Below, piece by piece: positions 52,301 to 64,000 of a stretch of DNA of 64,000 bases (its first letter is position 1; every line of letters begins with the position of its first letter). The notes under the pieces are model-generated. The model was not told the DNA's origin, did not search any database, and saw only the letters and a program-made list of their open reading frames with translations. The stretch is from positions 185,164,746-185,228,745 of the forward strand of contig CM073590.1 of NCBI GenBank assembly GCA_037074705.1. The letters run 5' to 3'. The translations under genes and the position numbers were made by a program. Source of the DNA: Zhengitettix transpicula. Lineage: Eukaryota > Arthropoda > Insecta > Orthoptera > Tetrigidae.

Positions 52301-55150
52301 TGAACTTGATCAGCAGCAATACTTGGGTTTGTTCCACACAAATTAAAGGGTTAAAACCATTGCATTGTATCCATCTTAAAGGGTTGTATTTGTGCTTGTG
52401 GTGTCTATGCATATGAAAATGTGATTCATTGGACCACATGATTTTATATCAACCCTTGTATTCCTGTGAAAATTTTAGAAGCTTTCTTAACTGCAAAGAT
52501 ATTAAAACTGGCCTTTAGCTTCAATTTGTCATATAGTTCATTTTACAGTGAGAAGTGGATTCAGAGATTATTTGAGATGATCCCTGATGAAGATCTGCAT
52601 AATTTTATGCTCAGTTACCCTCCTGTTGGTTAGTACCAATCTTGTCTGGTCACTTTCCATTCTACCTGAACTTGAACTAGTCACTGAAGGCCAAAACTGG
52701 TATGTTCATCTCCCCAGTTTTTTGACAGTTCAGTCCTTAGTCACTTTTAACAAATACAGTGTTTCACAAATACTCACTCCATGGCTCCAAGCAAGAACTA
52801 CCTTCCCTATTCTACTGTTGAGATAAACAACCTTCTTTCCTTTTATACCAGTCTGGCCCTCTATGTGATATAATTAGTAATTTGCCTCACAGTGTCAGGT
52901 GGTAACAATAATTGGCCAGTTAGTGTGTATATATGTTATTTTTTTTAACTGTGGATTCACTGGACCACATGTTTCTTGTGTCCACTAGAAATTATGGTGT
53001 CATTACCCAGAGGTAATACAGCTTCCATTTGATCTTAATTGGTCAAGCATTACTGGAGTGCACTGCCTTTTATGAAAATACTTCTAATTAAGAATAATTA
53101 GAATATGAACACGAAAACATGCAGAATGTAGATGGAGATTTCACACTTTGTATTCTCCAATGAAAATTTTTCTTCCACTAAATGACATTATTGAGATCAA
53201 ATCGCCAACCAGGGCCGTGCCTTGCTTCGATACAAGAAGGTGGCAACGTAAAGCGGCCGGCATAATAAGCGAAGTCAAAATACAATTTGAACCATTCAAT
53301 AATTCAAAATATTATTTTATAGCAATTTATATTTTCAAAAGAAAAGTTTTAATCATACATTTTGCGCAGCCGAAGAAAACAAACATTTAACGGGCGGCAT
53401 TTCGAAGACTTACATTATTTTGAGAAAAATTACCGCACGATGATCTATAGAATCATGTTCTATTTCCCTTATTACTCACGCGTGGCAAAATTATCACAGA
53501 TTTAGCATTACCGGCCGTGAGCGGTTTTTCGAAGCGACCATCCCACTAATAAACGTCAAAAACATTTTTGCCCAGTGCTGTTAGAGGAGTAGTATTTTCA
53601 ATACAATGACGAAAAACTGAAAATAGGTACAAAATTTCGTGGTTTTATTGGAAAACATGGTTTTTAACTACTGGCCACAACATTTAGGACTACAGGTAGG
53701 AAAAAATATAAAATACCCGACCTTTTACGCAGTAAGATGTATACAGCTGCTGGGCTATGTAATGTATATTATGCGGCGTGGTAGTAAATAATTAAATGGT
53801 AGAAATCAAAGAATTCTAGACAAAATTTGTACTAAAAGTTAACTCCTGTGACGTGAGCGTCAATCCGCTCACACTTATCAAAGTTTTACGTTCTGTATTT
53901 TATACGCACTAGAAATCGAACGAAAATAATTCAGTTCTAAAAACCATGACAGAGAAACTGACTATATATATTATAATCACGCATTATAAAATTACAAAGC
54001 TTTATAATGTATGAGTAAACAATAAAATATATGCAATCATGTTTACGGAAATTAGTTACCTTTGTTTTAAAATTGACAAGAAAAATATTCATTTTCTATT
54101 GGGAACACAGAGATGCTATCATTAAACTGACTGAAGTAATTTGTTCAAATTATAGAAACTGATACGCCATTCCCAGTATTATATATTCGAATCTTTCACT
54201 TCCATTGCCTATATATTCATTGAACATTAATTTCATTAAACCATACATGTTTAGGTTTGCCACTCGAAAAAAATTAATATTATTAGGCCACTTAATTTCT
54301 TACTCGCTTGGGCATGTATCTTCTACTTAATTTATAATACACAAGAAAATGAAATTAACAAATTTTAACATCATTTATAAAATTGAACAAGAAGTCAAAA
54401 ATATACACATGGGGATAAAAAAAATTGAACATTAATTTGTATATATTTAGTTAAATTTGGCCTTCCGTAAGACTACTTAATTTGTAAGTACATAATCATG
54501 TAACAATTGAAATCATAGTATTCAATACACTGTAAAATTCTTTCAACTACATCTATAGAAAGTCTATTTCTTACATCTGTGCACTGAATCTCCATTAACG
54601 AGAATTTTCACCATGTTACTATTGCCACGTGGAACTTTTGGACGACCCGAAAAGTTTGTTCGGGACACTCGTACACCAGGCTTAAAACAAGTGACAGCCC
54701 CGATTAATCGGGACCCCTGGCAAATCTATACGTATTGCTTCATATTTTTAGTACAACTTTTTATATTAATTCGCCAATCTAATTAAATTAATATGCGAAA
54801 CGCAAATAACGACGCACTCCACTTATCACTTGTTGTGTAAACTTGACCTTTTATTACTAATCAACATCAATAAAATTGTTTTTCTAATTTATATTAAAGA
54901 CCTACAAGCAAAGTTTTAATAATACACTGTCATGGTACTTTAGTAATTTACAAAATCAGCAAAATCATTACTAAACATCGTCTAGTACAAGTCAAACTTT
55001 TTATATGACGAATTATAATATTGCGAGACATACCTTCAAGAATCTGCAATGTCAAATTGTATATTTAAACAGCCATTAATTAATAATCTCTCGCAGTCGA
55101 CATGTCACAAACCTATTCATTCTTTCCGAGAAACGAAGGTAATGAGTAAT
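49346..55150. other. Intergenic DNA between Exn and Dcp1
   Basis: No gene recognised. A G-run sits at about 49532-49549. The block 52010-52860 reads like old transposon sequence, but I cannot name its class. 53190-53540 has a few GC-rich patches. The remainder is AT-rich. Confidence 0.5.
50637..50825. mobile_element. Family A hairpin element, diverged
   Basis: ACAGACAAAAATAAGGACTA and ATAAATACCACAG at the left pair with CTGTGGTATTTATTTAGACC and TTGGTCTGTTGATTGGCTAC at the right. Confidence 0.7.
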
Positions 55151-55354
55151 TAATTATAGCCAAATACAGAAAAAAAAGTGATAATATAAATACCACACAA
55201 CGTTTCTCAAAAACTTTTGAGTTATTTAACTAACTAGTGCTGTTGTGTCGCTCTAGGCTTTTCGTAGCATCTGAAGAAACGGGCAAGGATACCAGAAACG
55301 TTGTGTGGTATTTATATTATCACTTCTTTTGTCTGTTTTTGGCTATATTTCTTA
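55151..55354. mobile_element. Family A hairpin element, complete
   Basis: TATAGCCAAATACAGA and GTGATAATATAAATACCACA at the left pair with TGTGGTATTTATATTATCAC and GTCTGTTTTTGGCTATA at the right; arms are about 55 bp around a 90-bp centre. It is the longest copy and defines the family better than the 1-kb copy. Confidence 0.88.
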
Positions 55355-56173
55355 TTATTAATTTTCAATCAGTCGTAAATTTTTCATTTGTAATTATTTC
55401 AAACTCAAATATATAGACCAAATAATTAATAAAAAAAAGAGTAAACTAAGAATTTATTAATTTGTATCCACATATTTTTACTACTTCTATAATCTCAATT
55501 GAAATCTTATAATAATATTGCATACTCTCTCTAATACTATTCATTAAATGTTTTTATTTTCCGTCTGTTTAAAACTGAAAAAAGATGGGCATCCTGTTGC
55601 TACTTTATCGGCATCAGAATTCACTCGTAAAAAAAAGAAGATAATACTAATTTTTTTTTTAGAAACTTGTAGAAATGTCACGCATTAAGTTACACTAAGC
55701 ACCATTTTAATATGCAGCTGATTTTTATCTAACATGTATGTAAACTTCGAAAATCTAATATGGAATAGTCGTTCCATTATTAATTCCGTAGGTTAAGTTG
55801 ATGTGTATCTTTCCTGGATACACTTAATATTTCCAGAGAAATATATGTTAATAAATTTACACAATATGCGTGAAGTGCCTTTAATTTACACAAGAAATAA
55901 TTTAAGTAATTATTTGAATTGACAATTCAATTATTTGAATTAACAAAAGAACAGCCTTTTGTGTTAAAATTTTGACAAATGTAAAATAAATTGTAATACT
56001 GGTTTGTCGATTTGACGTTGCATCTTTGCACCTATTCTTTGATCACGCAACTTTCTCAAAATAATTGGCCCAGTAGTTCCACGATAAAGCTTGACATGAA
56101 ATCGTTGTGTTGCCGATTAACATAATTTGGATGGTATAGAGTTATTGCCGATATAACTTAAAATATAAGTATT
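55355..56173 (+). promoter_or_regulatory. Dcp1: Upstream region and probable 5' leader of Dcp1
   Basis: AT-rich. No TATA box or initiator at a convincing spacing. An in-frame TAA at 56159-56161 shows the coding frame does not extend further upstream. Confidence 0.35.
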
Positions 56174-57601
56174 ATGGCAGATGTTATGGAACTACGTATG
56201 AACGTTGCAGCTTTAAAAAGAGTTGACCCGTATGTTAAAGAAATATTAGAAACGGCTACTCACGTAGCTCTGTATACATATAATGCAGACGCCAATGAAT
56301 GGGAAAAGACAGATGTGGAAGGTGCTTTATTTGTTTACAGCCGAAACGGGGAACCTTATAATGGAGTTCTTATTATGAATAGACTTAACACCAATAATTT
56401 AGTTGAACCTGTTATGCACGGTTTAGAAATACAGTTGCAACAACCGTTTCTGTTGTATCGTAACAGCAGATGTCGCATATATGGTATTTGGTTTTACGAC
56501 AAAGATGAGTGTGTGCGTGTAGCTGCATTACTGGCTAAGCTTGTGAAAGAGAATTTAAATACTAAGAGCGTTCCGTTAGTAAATTCACCAATCAAGCGAG
56601 TTGGGGGTAATGTAATGACTATGGACATTTTCAGCATGTTAAGTAAGGCACAGGAAGATTTTAATTCTAACAAGATTGGAGGAAAAACTAAAGTTATGGA
56701 AGTAAAACATAATATATCTCAAGGGCAAGAAATTCCTCCGCAAAGTGTTGTCGATTTTTTTGCAAAGGCAAGTAGTGGTGCATCACATTTTGCTACTGAG
56801 AAATCTCAACAATCTCCTTTATTTTGTCATCCTCCGCAATCCGGACTTTTACCTCAGACAAGTGATGGTAACAATTTAAAGCCACTTTTGCAGAGATTGA
56901 TGTCAAATCCTGCTCACAGTGTTGAGCACATTGAAAAGCAGCAAAGGTCAATTACTCCACATGGTGAACTAAATACAAGAAGTAAAAGTAAACAAGTAAA
57001 TGACATAGGAAAGTCTAAAATTAGACCGGTTTCCTCTGGAAATCTAGAAGAAAAATTCAGCACATTGAATGTGTCAGACCCTAACAATAGGAAAGTGTTT
57101 CCTGAGCAACCAAATCTAAAGAATTGCACAGGTTTGGAGGTGGAAAATAGCTTCCTTCGTATTGCTTCACCAAACTCCTCCACAGCCTTTCCTGCCCCAT
57201 TCTTTCCCACTGCAATGCAAAATATAGGCCCTGTGGAAATGGTCTGTTCAGATCAGAGGCCAGTTTCTGCTCCCCTCTGTAGTACTGCTGAAACTCCACA
57301 GAAACCAGCATTAATGCCTCCAACAATGTTCACTTCATCTGCATCAAAGGAAAAATCTAATTTGGATTTTGTAAATAGCATGGGAAAGACATCCTTGGTT
57401 CAAACAAAAGGGGACATTACAAGTCCTTTACTAAACAGCTGTCCTCTGGTTTCGAGGGAAAATGACGTGGCAATTGTACCAGAACCATTAACTAAAAACC
57501 AACTACTGCAGGCTGTTACATATTTGATAAAGAATGATCCTGAGTTTGTGAATAAATTACATGAAGCTTATGTAAAGTCATTTTCTGAAATAGTTCATTA
57601 A
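56174..57601 (+). CDS. Dcp1: mRNA-decapping enzyme 1 (Dcp1), intronless
   Basis: Activator of the Dcp2 decapping enzyme, which removes the 5' cap of mRNAs in the cytoplasm and in P-bodies, committing them to 5'-3' decay. The 475-residue frame starts at ATTATGG, with an in-frame stop 13 bases upstream. Residues 1-125 form the EVH1/WH1 domain (RVDPYVKEILETATHVALY, then YRNSRCRIYGIWFYD); W106 belongs to the conserved aromatic patch. A conserved short motif, MDIFSMLSKAQ, lies at about 150-160. A long Ser/Pro/Asn-rich linker follows. Residues about 436-475 (LTKNQLLQAVTYLI, DPEFVNKLHEAY) are the C-terminal trimerisation helix. Domain order and length fit animal DCP1. No intron is present, in contrast to the 18 introns of Exn. 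The intact frame indicates function. Confidence 0.95.
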   Translation: MADVMELRMNVAALKRVDPYVKEILETATHVALYTYNADANEWEKTDVEGALFVYSRNGEPYNGVLIMNRLNTNNLVEPVMHGLEIQLQQPFLLYRNSRCRIYGIWFYDKDECVRVAALLAKLVKENLNTKSVPLVNSPIKRVGGNVMTMDIFSMLSKAQEDFNSNKIGGKTKVMEVKHNISQGQEIPPQSVVDFFAKASSGASHFATEKSQQSPLFCHPPQSGLLPQTSDGNNLKPLLQRLMSNPAHSVEHIEKQQRSITPHGELNTRSKSKQVNDIGKSKIRPVSSGNLEEKFSTLNVSDPNNRKVFPEQPNLKNCTGLEVENSFLRIASPNSSTAFPAPFFPTAMQNIGPVEMVCSDQRPVSAPLCSTAETPQKPALMPPTMFTSSASKEKSNLDFVNSMGKTSLVQTKGDITSPLLNSCPLVSRENDVAIVPEPLTKNQLLQAVTYLIKNDPEFVNKLHEAYVKSFSEIVH

Positions 57602-58820
57602 TTTAGATTTCAGTGTTGTTGGAAGCACATTGTAAGGTATGAAATTAAAGTTTGTTTTGAATTATTTATATGTGATGAATTATACCACTTATAAGAATCC
57701 TATAATATTCAGTAGTATGTCACTGCTAAATATTTGTCCAAGTGTTATATTTATGGTTAAAATTTGATTATCCAATGTTTTATTTAATAAGCATTCTTGC
57801 TTATTTTCTATAACTTGAAAATAAGGTATATTAAGTTTGTTATTGATTACTTTAAAAAATTTTGAATATTTTTAATAACTTATGTATATTTCACCATGGT
57901 TAATCTGAAGCAATCTACATTACTTGTGGCAATTGTGAATTTTTGTCTTTTCCCTATTTTATACTGAAGGTTTTAATTCTGGACTCTTTATACATATATA
58001 TTCCACATTTATATTTAACCTCTTGATTATTGTTGATTTATATTATTACCATGTGAATAGTATAAAGTGTTGATATTGGATTGAGATAATTAGTCTTCAT
58101 TTTATCTTATATGGAATACTTATTAAAATTGTATTATACTTTGCTTTATATATTACAAATTCTGGAATATACATTTTGCTTTCCCTTAGGTGCTGAAAAC
58201 TTGAAATTCTAAATAAATTTGTTCTCACATTCAATTAATTACAAAAATAGTTAGTTGTAATGGCTGTAATGGAAATCATTGCCACAGTACTGTTAAATTG
58301 ATTTAAATCAATTCTAAATTAATCTCAGTATTTTTATATATTCAATTAAATACTTTTATCTCAATTAATTGGATCATCACAATATTATACAAATGAATTC
58401 AATGCTTGTAAAATGTTAATTTTAAAACGTTTTCAATATATATTTCTTAAAATATGAATGGGAATATATATTGTTTTTACCCACATTTCTTATGAAGTAA
58501 TTGATTTTTATTTGTTGGAGCTGAAAATATAAAATACTTGTATATTTTTTTAAACTTGAAATTTTGTCATTAAGTACACTGGCAGTTCTAGTTTGTACAT
58601 GTTAAACACGTTTTATACTAGCATTCATAATTACCTGTAGAAATAGTTGCAATACTTACATTGTCACATTTTTTATTGACTGATAAGTGTGTGGTGTTTC
58701 TCTAATTTATTTCTTTGAGATATGTGAAGTAGGCTATATTAAATACTTCCAAAAATACATAAATAATGTACAAATTGACAAATATTCAAGTGTAAATAAA
58801 TTTAGAATATAATTACTTGT
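57602..58820 (+). other. Dcp1: Dcp1 3' UTR region
   Basis: AT-rich, with ATTAAA at 57644-57649 and AATAAA at 58212-58217 and 58795-58800. No A-tract or target duplication follows the gene, so a recent retrocopy is not indicated. Confidence 0.5.
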
Positions 58821-60884
58821 TTTTTACATTAGCATTAAGAAAATAAAATCATTTCAATATTGATTGATTGTGCAGTAAACAAAATTCTTTAGGCAAAATT
58901 TATGGTGATATATTTTTATTAACTTTTGTGTTTTAACAAATTTTTAGTTGACATTTAATTTTCCCTTGTAATTGTACAGTTAATATTTTTTCATAGTTTT
59001 ATCATAAGTTCTCAAATGTTTAAAACTCTTTGGTTTCATGCTGTTTGTGATTTTATTTACATACATTGTTCAAAATCAGACTTTTGTCCATTTTCAGGCA
59101 ATTGATGTTTCATTATGATCAAATTTAACAGTATTTACTTTGTATGATCAAATGTATCACTTAATACCTTAGAAGTTTCATTGCAGTGAAAATTTTCACT
59201 GTGTGAATTGGTTGTAATAATAAGAATTATAAGTTAGCAATTCATTTTTGTGAATTGTATGTTTGCCCTTAAATGATAAAAGATAAAATTTAAATAAATG
59301 TCCATTGTTGTTATTAAATAATGAATACATTTGCATTTTGTGTGCTTTATGGAACTTTATTTGAATGTGTATTTTTCAATTACCAAATCAAAACAGAGGT
59401 GTTATTTGAACTGAATCTATGTATTATAAATGTACTTCCTACAATTATCTAAATCTAGAATTGTTTGTTCCATTGAATGTGTGAACTTCCATAATTGAAT
59501 TTCAAAGAGTTTTCTCATTTAAAAAGTTGTCACTACAACTCTTTGGATTATAATAAATTAATTAACTGTAAATGTTATCTATTATAAGTATTAAATTTTA
59601 TTACATTTCAAAAGTAAAACGAATATTTGGTGTTACAAAAATAAATGAGAGAGACAAAGATAATTATTATCCTTGAAAATATAAAATAGCTTGTTTTATT
59701 TTCAACAATTGTCTAAACTACTTATTTATATGAGAATATGAAACATTGAAATAAAATAAGTTTATAGGAGAGTGGGTGTGAATCAGAAGTATAAAATCTC
59801 CATTTATAAATTTCTGTACTATTCATTTATGAAATATGTTTGAGAAATTACTTGTGTTTCAGTTAGGTGGAACAATGGCTCAAAAATGGGGAGGTGGATA
59901 ATCCCTTGATTCAAGTATATGAAAGAAAGGAAAATGAGAACATAGTTAACATGAATACAAAAGTTTCCTATTATTGGTGTTAAGTTTGTAGGGTCTGTTA
60001 TTACCTGAACAAGTTTTACAAATCCAATTAGGCATATTTGAAGGAATGTTGGGAGGGGTTATCCATCAATTATTAATTGAAAGGTGTGAATTTTGTGACA
60101 TGTGGAATATTGTCAAAAGCTCCAGATTTGCAAAATTATATATTTTAGAAGGTGATTAGTTTGTTTATTAAAATTGTGACTGATAAAAAACATTGGGGAT
60201 AGAATATGTCATCAACATTAATTGTTTACTATTAAGACAAATAAAACTAATTCAACTTCCAATATGAACTTGTGTTTTTCAATCCTCTTACTTGCAATTT
60301 TTTTGCTTTATATGAAATCATAATTTTCATTAGGATAGAAGACCCTGCTGACACATATTTGAATGTGGGGATAATTAAAAATTTTTCCCCCAAAGCAAAT
60401 CTTACCCTAAACATTAAATATATATAATCTTACAGTATATTATTTAACTACATTTTTATCTTGCCTTGTGACGACGTGTAGCCAATGAAGTTCAATTTAA
60501 AACTCGCGGTACAACGCCATTCATAAAACACGATTTTTAATTTAAGTTTCTTTGCGTTTCCTCCGTGTATTCAGAAACAGTTAAGTGGTTATTAGTCTGT
60601 ACTTATAATTCATTCTTTGAATGTAAAACAGTCTAGCAATGAACCTGCCAATAGACTTTCTTTACATTTCTGATAACTTGCAACGTAAAATATTGACTCA
60701 ATTGTGTTTGTCATGAATGTGCATTTCCAGCAAGCAATACAATAAAGATTTTTGAAAATAATACATAGTTCAAGTTGCTATTTATCAAATTTATTTTAAA
60801 TTAGTGTTAATATTTTACAACTTCGATAAATAAATGGAGCACAATAAGATAAAATAGCCGAATATCAGACAAAATGAAGCCATT
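58821..60884. other. AT-rich intergenic DNA
   Basis: No gene or complete repeat recognised. A small CpG-containing patch with a CCAAT box (AGCCAATGAAG, about 60480) could be regulatory, but no adjoining gene is visible. Confidence 0.4.
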
Positions 60885-61045
60885 ATAAATAAACGGTAGT
60901 CTTTTGAAGTCAGATGAAGATATTCAACAGAAATTTCACTACGCTTCGACGCTAATTTGCGACCTCTTCAGATGGGACGTTTTACACAGTTTAATAGGCA
61001 GAGTCGTTCTCCGCTGACTTTTTCTGACTCTAAAAGGCTGTTGTT
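60885..61045. repeat. Family C hairpin element fragment
   Basis: GCGACCTCTTCAGATGGGAC and TTTTTCTGACTCTAAAAGGC match the 7.2-kb copy. TTCACTACGCTTCGACGCTA is the inverse of the centre motif. Confidence 0.65.
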
Positions 61046-61575
61046 TATTCATAATTTATCTTAAATAGTCAGAATATATATATATACATATAATTATTAA
61101 ATAGAAGATGTATTATATTTTCATTTCGAATAGTGCACAAGTCAGAAAAATATTATAAGTAGAATTTATTGATATTAAATCAATTTTGGGCTGATATTAA
61201 TCGAAGAATTTGGTGATGTATAAACATTATTCATAATACTCCAAATCTATTATAGGGCCAACAAAGTGAAGTTTTAAATTAACGACAAAATGTGGTGTGT
61301 TGTGTCCGTTGCTTTATTAAATTTTTTTCTGACTTGTGACCGATCCTATTTATTTGCCATACAATTTTGTGTCTTATATTAATGTGACCGTAATTTATTG
61401 AATTCTGTAACAAAGGTAATTTAATGATAGATTTAAAGACGAATAAATCCTAACCCGTAATTTTTACTGTAGTCTACTGGGCGACAGTCGGCCATAATAT
61501 CAATTATCAATATTTCCCAAAGCAAATATTGTATTTAAATTCTATAAATCACTACTAGTTATACTGTATGCACAT
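61046..61575. other. Intergenic DNA with a diverged family C-like palindrome
   Basis: CAAGTCAGAAAAATATT (about 61140) and AAATTTTTTTCTGACTTGTG (about 61320) are inverse termini of a block of about 210 bp. Confidence 0.5.
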
Positions 61576-62034
61576 ACATTGAAGTAAGCCCGTAAGAGAT
61601 TTGGGGCTACCTTCTCCTCTCTCTGGTTTTTTGGACTAAGGTTCCCACAAGCGAAGGCACCTCCGGCTGTTCTGAAGGGTGTATGTTCCGGGGGTCACAG
61701 AGCTTGGACATACCGTTGTCCCCTGTTCCTACTACGAAAGTCAGTTTAAACTGGTCGAGGCATGGAGAAGTTAATGCTGAATCCCCACAGCAAGGCCCTC
61801 TACCGTCATTGGAAGGATGTCGGGCAATTATCAAGAGCCCGACGTAATTGATTCAGGTTTGCTAGGAAAATGCCGGGTAGGATCCTTAAACAAAGGCCCG
61901 GGTGCCCAAGATAACCCTTGGCTACCTTCCTCTATCCTTCCGCATTCCCCCTTTCAAATCCCTTCCTATGGTATTAAGGGGAGTTGCCACCATGTTAATT
62001 ATCCTCATGCAGCCTTTCCCACTTAAAAAAAAAA
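61576..62034 (+). mobile_element. Family R retroposon with perfect 13-bp target duplication
   Basis: An A-run ends the element at 62034, with a 13-bp direct repeat ACTGTATGCACAT on both sides (61563-61575 and 62035-62047). Body landmarks include GGACTAAGGTTCCCACAAGC, CCGGGTAGGATCCTTAAAC and AGATAACCCTTGGCTACC. It is shorter at the 5' end than the copy at 27.6 kb. Confidence 0.9.
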
Positions 62035-62047
62035 ACTGTATGCACAT

Positions 62048-63696
62048 TTCAGTCTCTTTGTTAACAGTAACTGCAATTTTTGCCAGTTATGTTCGTCAGT
62101 CTATGGTGTAGTAGGAGAATACTGTGTTTACATTTATAACTGATTCCTCAAACCAGTTTTGAAAGTATCTCGTACGATGTTATATTTCCGATATTTCATT
62201 ATTCGGCTAAGCTTAGCCAGGTACTATGATAAATTGTTTATAGAATCGTATAGTGTTTCCTCTCCTTTTATAAAAAGCGAAAGATTTATACAATCTGAAT
62301 GGAAATCAGCCAACGAGACTAAATTCCGGGTGTCAGATCCGAGAGGTGCAGTAAAAATAAAAATTATTTCTTTGACTTTTTTAATGAATCCGATAGTCTT
62401 CTGCCGACGAAATAGAACATGTCGGAATACTAATATTTACATAAAAATAAAATTATGAGAGAATTACGCTCTAAGAACGTTCAATAAATACAGGAGGCCC
62501 CTAATGAGAAATGATTTAAAAGAAACTTGTAAATGATAATGTGAAAACGTTTGCAAGCTACCTTAGCTTTACACGTAACATTTCAATCGAATCCCCTTTT
62601 TTTAGCATTCGGTTGATGGCACATCTCGTTAATGAATGTTTACAATATTTTTAAAACAAACGAAATATTTCTATTGAACGCAAAAACGGTTTCCGTTCTA
62701 TTACAAAAAAAAATAGACTTTCATTTGTTATACATCGATTTATATATTAAACTATGTAAAAATCACTTCATAGCAGAAAGCCCTTGGAGTATTGATTCAA
62801 ATTTTCTTTGTTTTAAAAAAAATAACGAAAGACAGTTATAAAGCGGTATTTGTTCGAATTAGGGCAAAAATTTATATAGACGCAGGTATTTTTTTTAGAG
62901 ACAGAGAGAAACTGGCCGCATTAGGGTCGTCCACGCAGTGGCATCTCTCAGTTGACTGCAAAGGAAGATGTTGAATGTCAGGTTGCAGGGAAAATCCTAC
63001 ATAATCCAGCATAGGTTGGAGCCCTTCCGATGACGGCAGATCAGGGTTTGCTGTCGATGCACAGTATTCCCGACTATCATGCACCGACCATGTTTGACGT
63101 CTGTTGCAATGAGAACAGCAAACAACGAACAGCTGTTGTCGCGTGAACAACGCCCGCCTGGGTGTCATGGTTTATGGGAACCTTTATTTAAAATCACTAG
63201 TTTTGAACCTATAAGAGGAAAACTCTTTCAGGGCCTCCTTCATGCGGGTGGTCTATTTATCTAATTCCAGGAAACGTACTGATTCGTAAGCTCATGAAGA
63301 GAGGTTTCGCATGTTCTTCGACGCAAAATATTCTATACCACATTTTTGTAATTTTACATATTTCGGAGCATTGGCAGATATTCCGCCGGACGTATTGCAG
63401 AGAAAATAAGGATAACGAACCGTTTCCGTCGTCGTGCTTCATGAGTAGTTTTTACAGAGAAGCACGCACAAATACGAGTTGAGGCGAGTAGGTCGGCGTG
63501 ACGACTGCTAGAATCGCACGTCATCAACGCAAGGACTAGTAGTTGTTTAAAATGGAGGTTTGTGGTACAGCATAATTTTTTTTACATGGCAGCATGAAAA
63601 GGAAATGTTACCATTTTGATTTTGAATGGGTACTGCTTGTTTGCTTTAGTTTAAATACGAATGAATAATTTGAGTTACCTCGTCTTTTTCAAAGAT
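62048..63696. other. Intergenic DNA, one degenerate family R copy
   Basis: 62885-63190 carries a T-run followed by GCCCTTCCGATGACGGCAGA, GGGTTTGCTGT and TTATGGGAACCTTTATTT, consistent with a very old minus-strand family R element. Open frames of up to 99 codons (62159-62458) have no family similarity. Confidence 0.4.
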
Positions 63697-64000
63697 ACCC
63701 CATGCCCAGAGAGATCTGTCGGAGGCTACCTTTGGGGATGCCTTCACATCTCTCTGTTTTTTTTGAACTAAGGTTCCAACATGCCGAGGCACATCGGCCT
63801 GTTCTGAGAGGTTCCGGGGTCACAGACCTTGGGCATACGGTAAAAGTTGTCCCCTATTCCTATTGGAATAGCCTGCCAGCTGCCTCCTAAACCGGTCAAG
63901 GCACGGTGCGGGGAAAGCTGCGACCCCACGGCGAACTCCTCTCCCGCCATCGGAAGGCGAATTGCCGGGTAAGATCCTTAAACCATAGTCCGGGGGCCCT
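63697..64000 (+). mobile_element. Family R retroposon, cut off by the window end
   Basis: CAGAGAGATCTGTCGGAGGC, GCCGAGGCACATCGGCCTG, CTATTCCTATTGGAATAGCC and GGGTAAGATCCTTAAACC appear in order, then the window ends inside the 3' third at GTCCGGGGGCCCT. Confidence 0.88.

Noticed and set aside
52010..52860. DNA transposon with a known superfamily
   Set aside because: The text reads like eroded transposon sequence (minus-strand phrases such as CCAATGAATCACATTTTCAT), but I found no transposase motif or termini to justify a class.
1..64000. CRISPR arrays, prokaryotic operons or viral genes
   Set aside because: Spliced genes, TE types and base composition are those of an animal genome; none of these features is present.

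Overview
The window is animal nuclear DNA, almost certainly from an insect. It is AT-rich and packed with degenerate transposons. It carries two recognisable protein-coding genes, both on the + strand, with spliceosomal GT-AG introns. The TE mix (mariner, a Penelope-like element, hairpin MITEs, A-tailed retroposons) and long introns suggest a large hemimetabolous genome. A cockroach or termite is my guess from repeat style only, and is weakly supported.

1-18.6 kb holds no gene I can recognise. It contains hairpin repeats, an element inserted in a TA microsatellite, a mariner transposase pseudogene, a 327-bp palindrome, two or three copies of a GC-rich A-tailed retroposon, a CATA-tailed repeat and the end of a Penelope-like element with a GIY-YIG motif.

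18.8-48.4 kb is a multi-exon ephexin-type Rho guanine nucleotide exchange factor (Drosophila Exn; vertebrate NGEF/ARHGEF5/16/19/26). I traced 19 coding exons by splice sites and phase. They join without a stop into about 1266 codons: a tyrosine-rich acidic N-terminus, a basic proline-containing middle, a tandemly duplicated WYAE exon pair, an autoinhibitory-type LYQFY segment, then DH, PH and SH3 domains. The model includes a 48-bp microexon and one likely GC-AG intron. Introns 1-6 and 16 are loaded with transposons. One hairpin family, seen only inside this gene, carries a TTTCAG/GTAAGT motif resembling a recursive splice site.

48.4-56.2 kb is the 3' UTR followed by gene-free DNA. 56.17-57.60 kb is an uninterrupted 475-codon Dcp1 gene (mRNA decapping activator) with an EVH1 domain, a short conserved central motif and the C-terminal trimerisation helix; it has no introns. 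57.6-64 kb is its 3' UTR, gene-free AT-rich DNA and further GC-rich retroposons, one flanked by a perfect 13-bp target-site duplication.

The two genes show no functional link: one is cytoskeletal signalling through Rho GTPases, the other cytoplasmic mRNA turnover. The least explained material is the repeats, above all a roughly 155-bp hairpin element present three times, each copy flanked by its own 12-13 bp direct repeat, and the structured GC-rich retroposon family.
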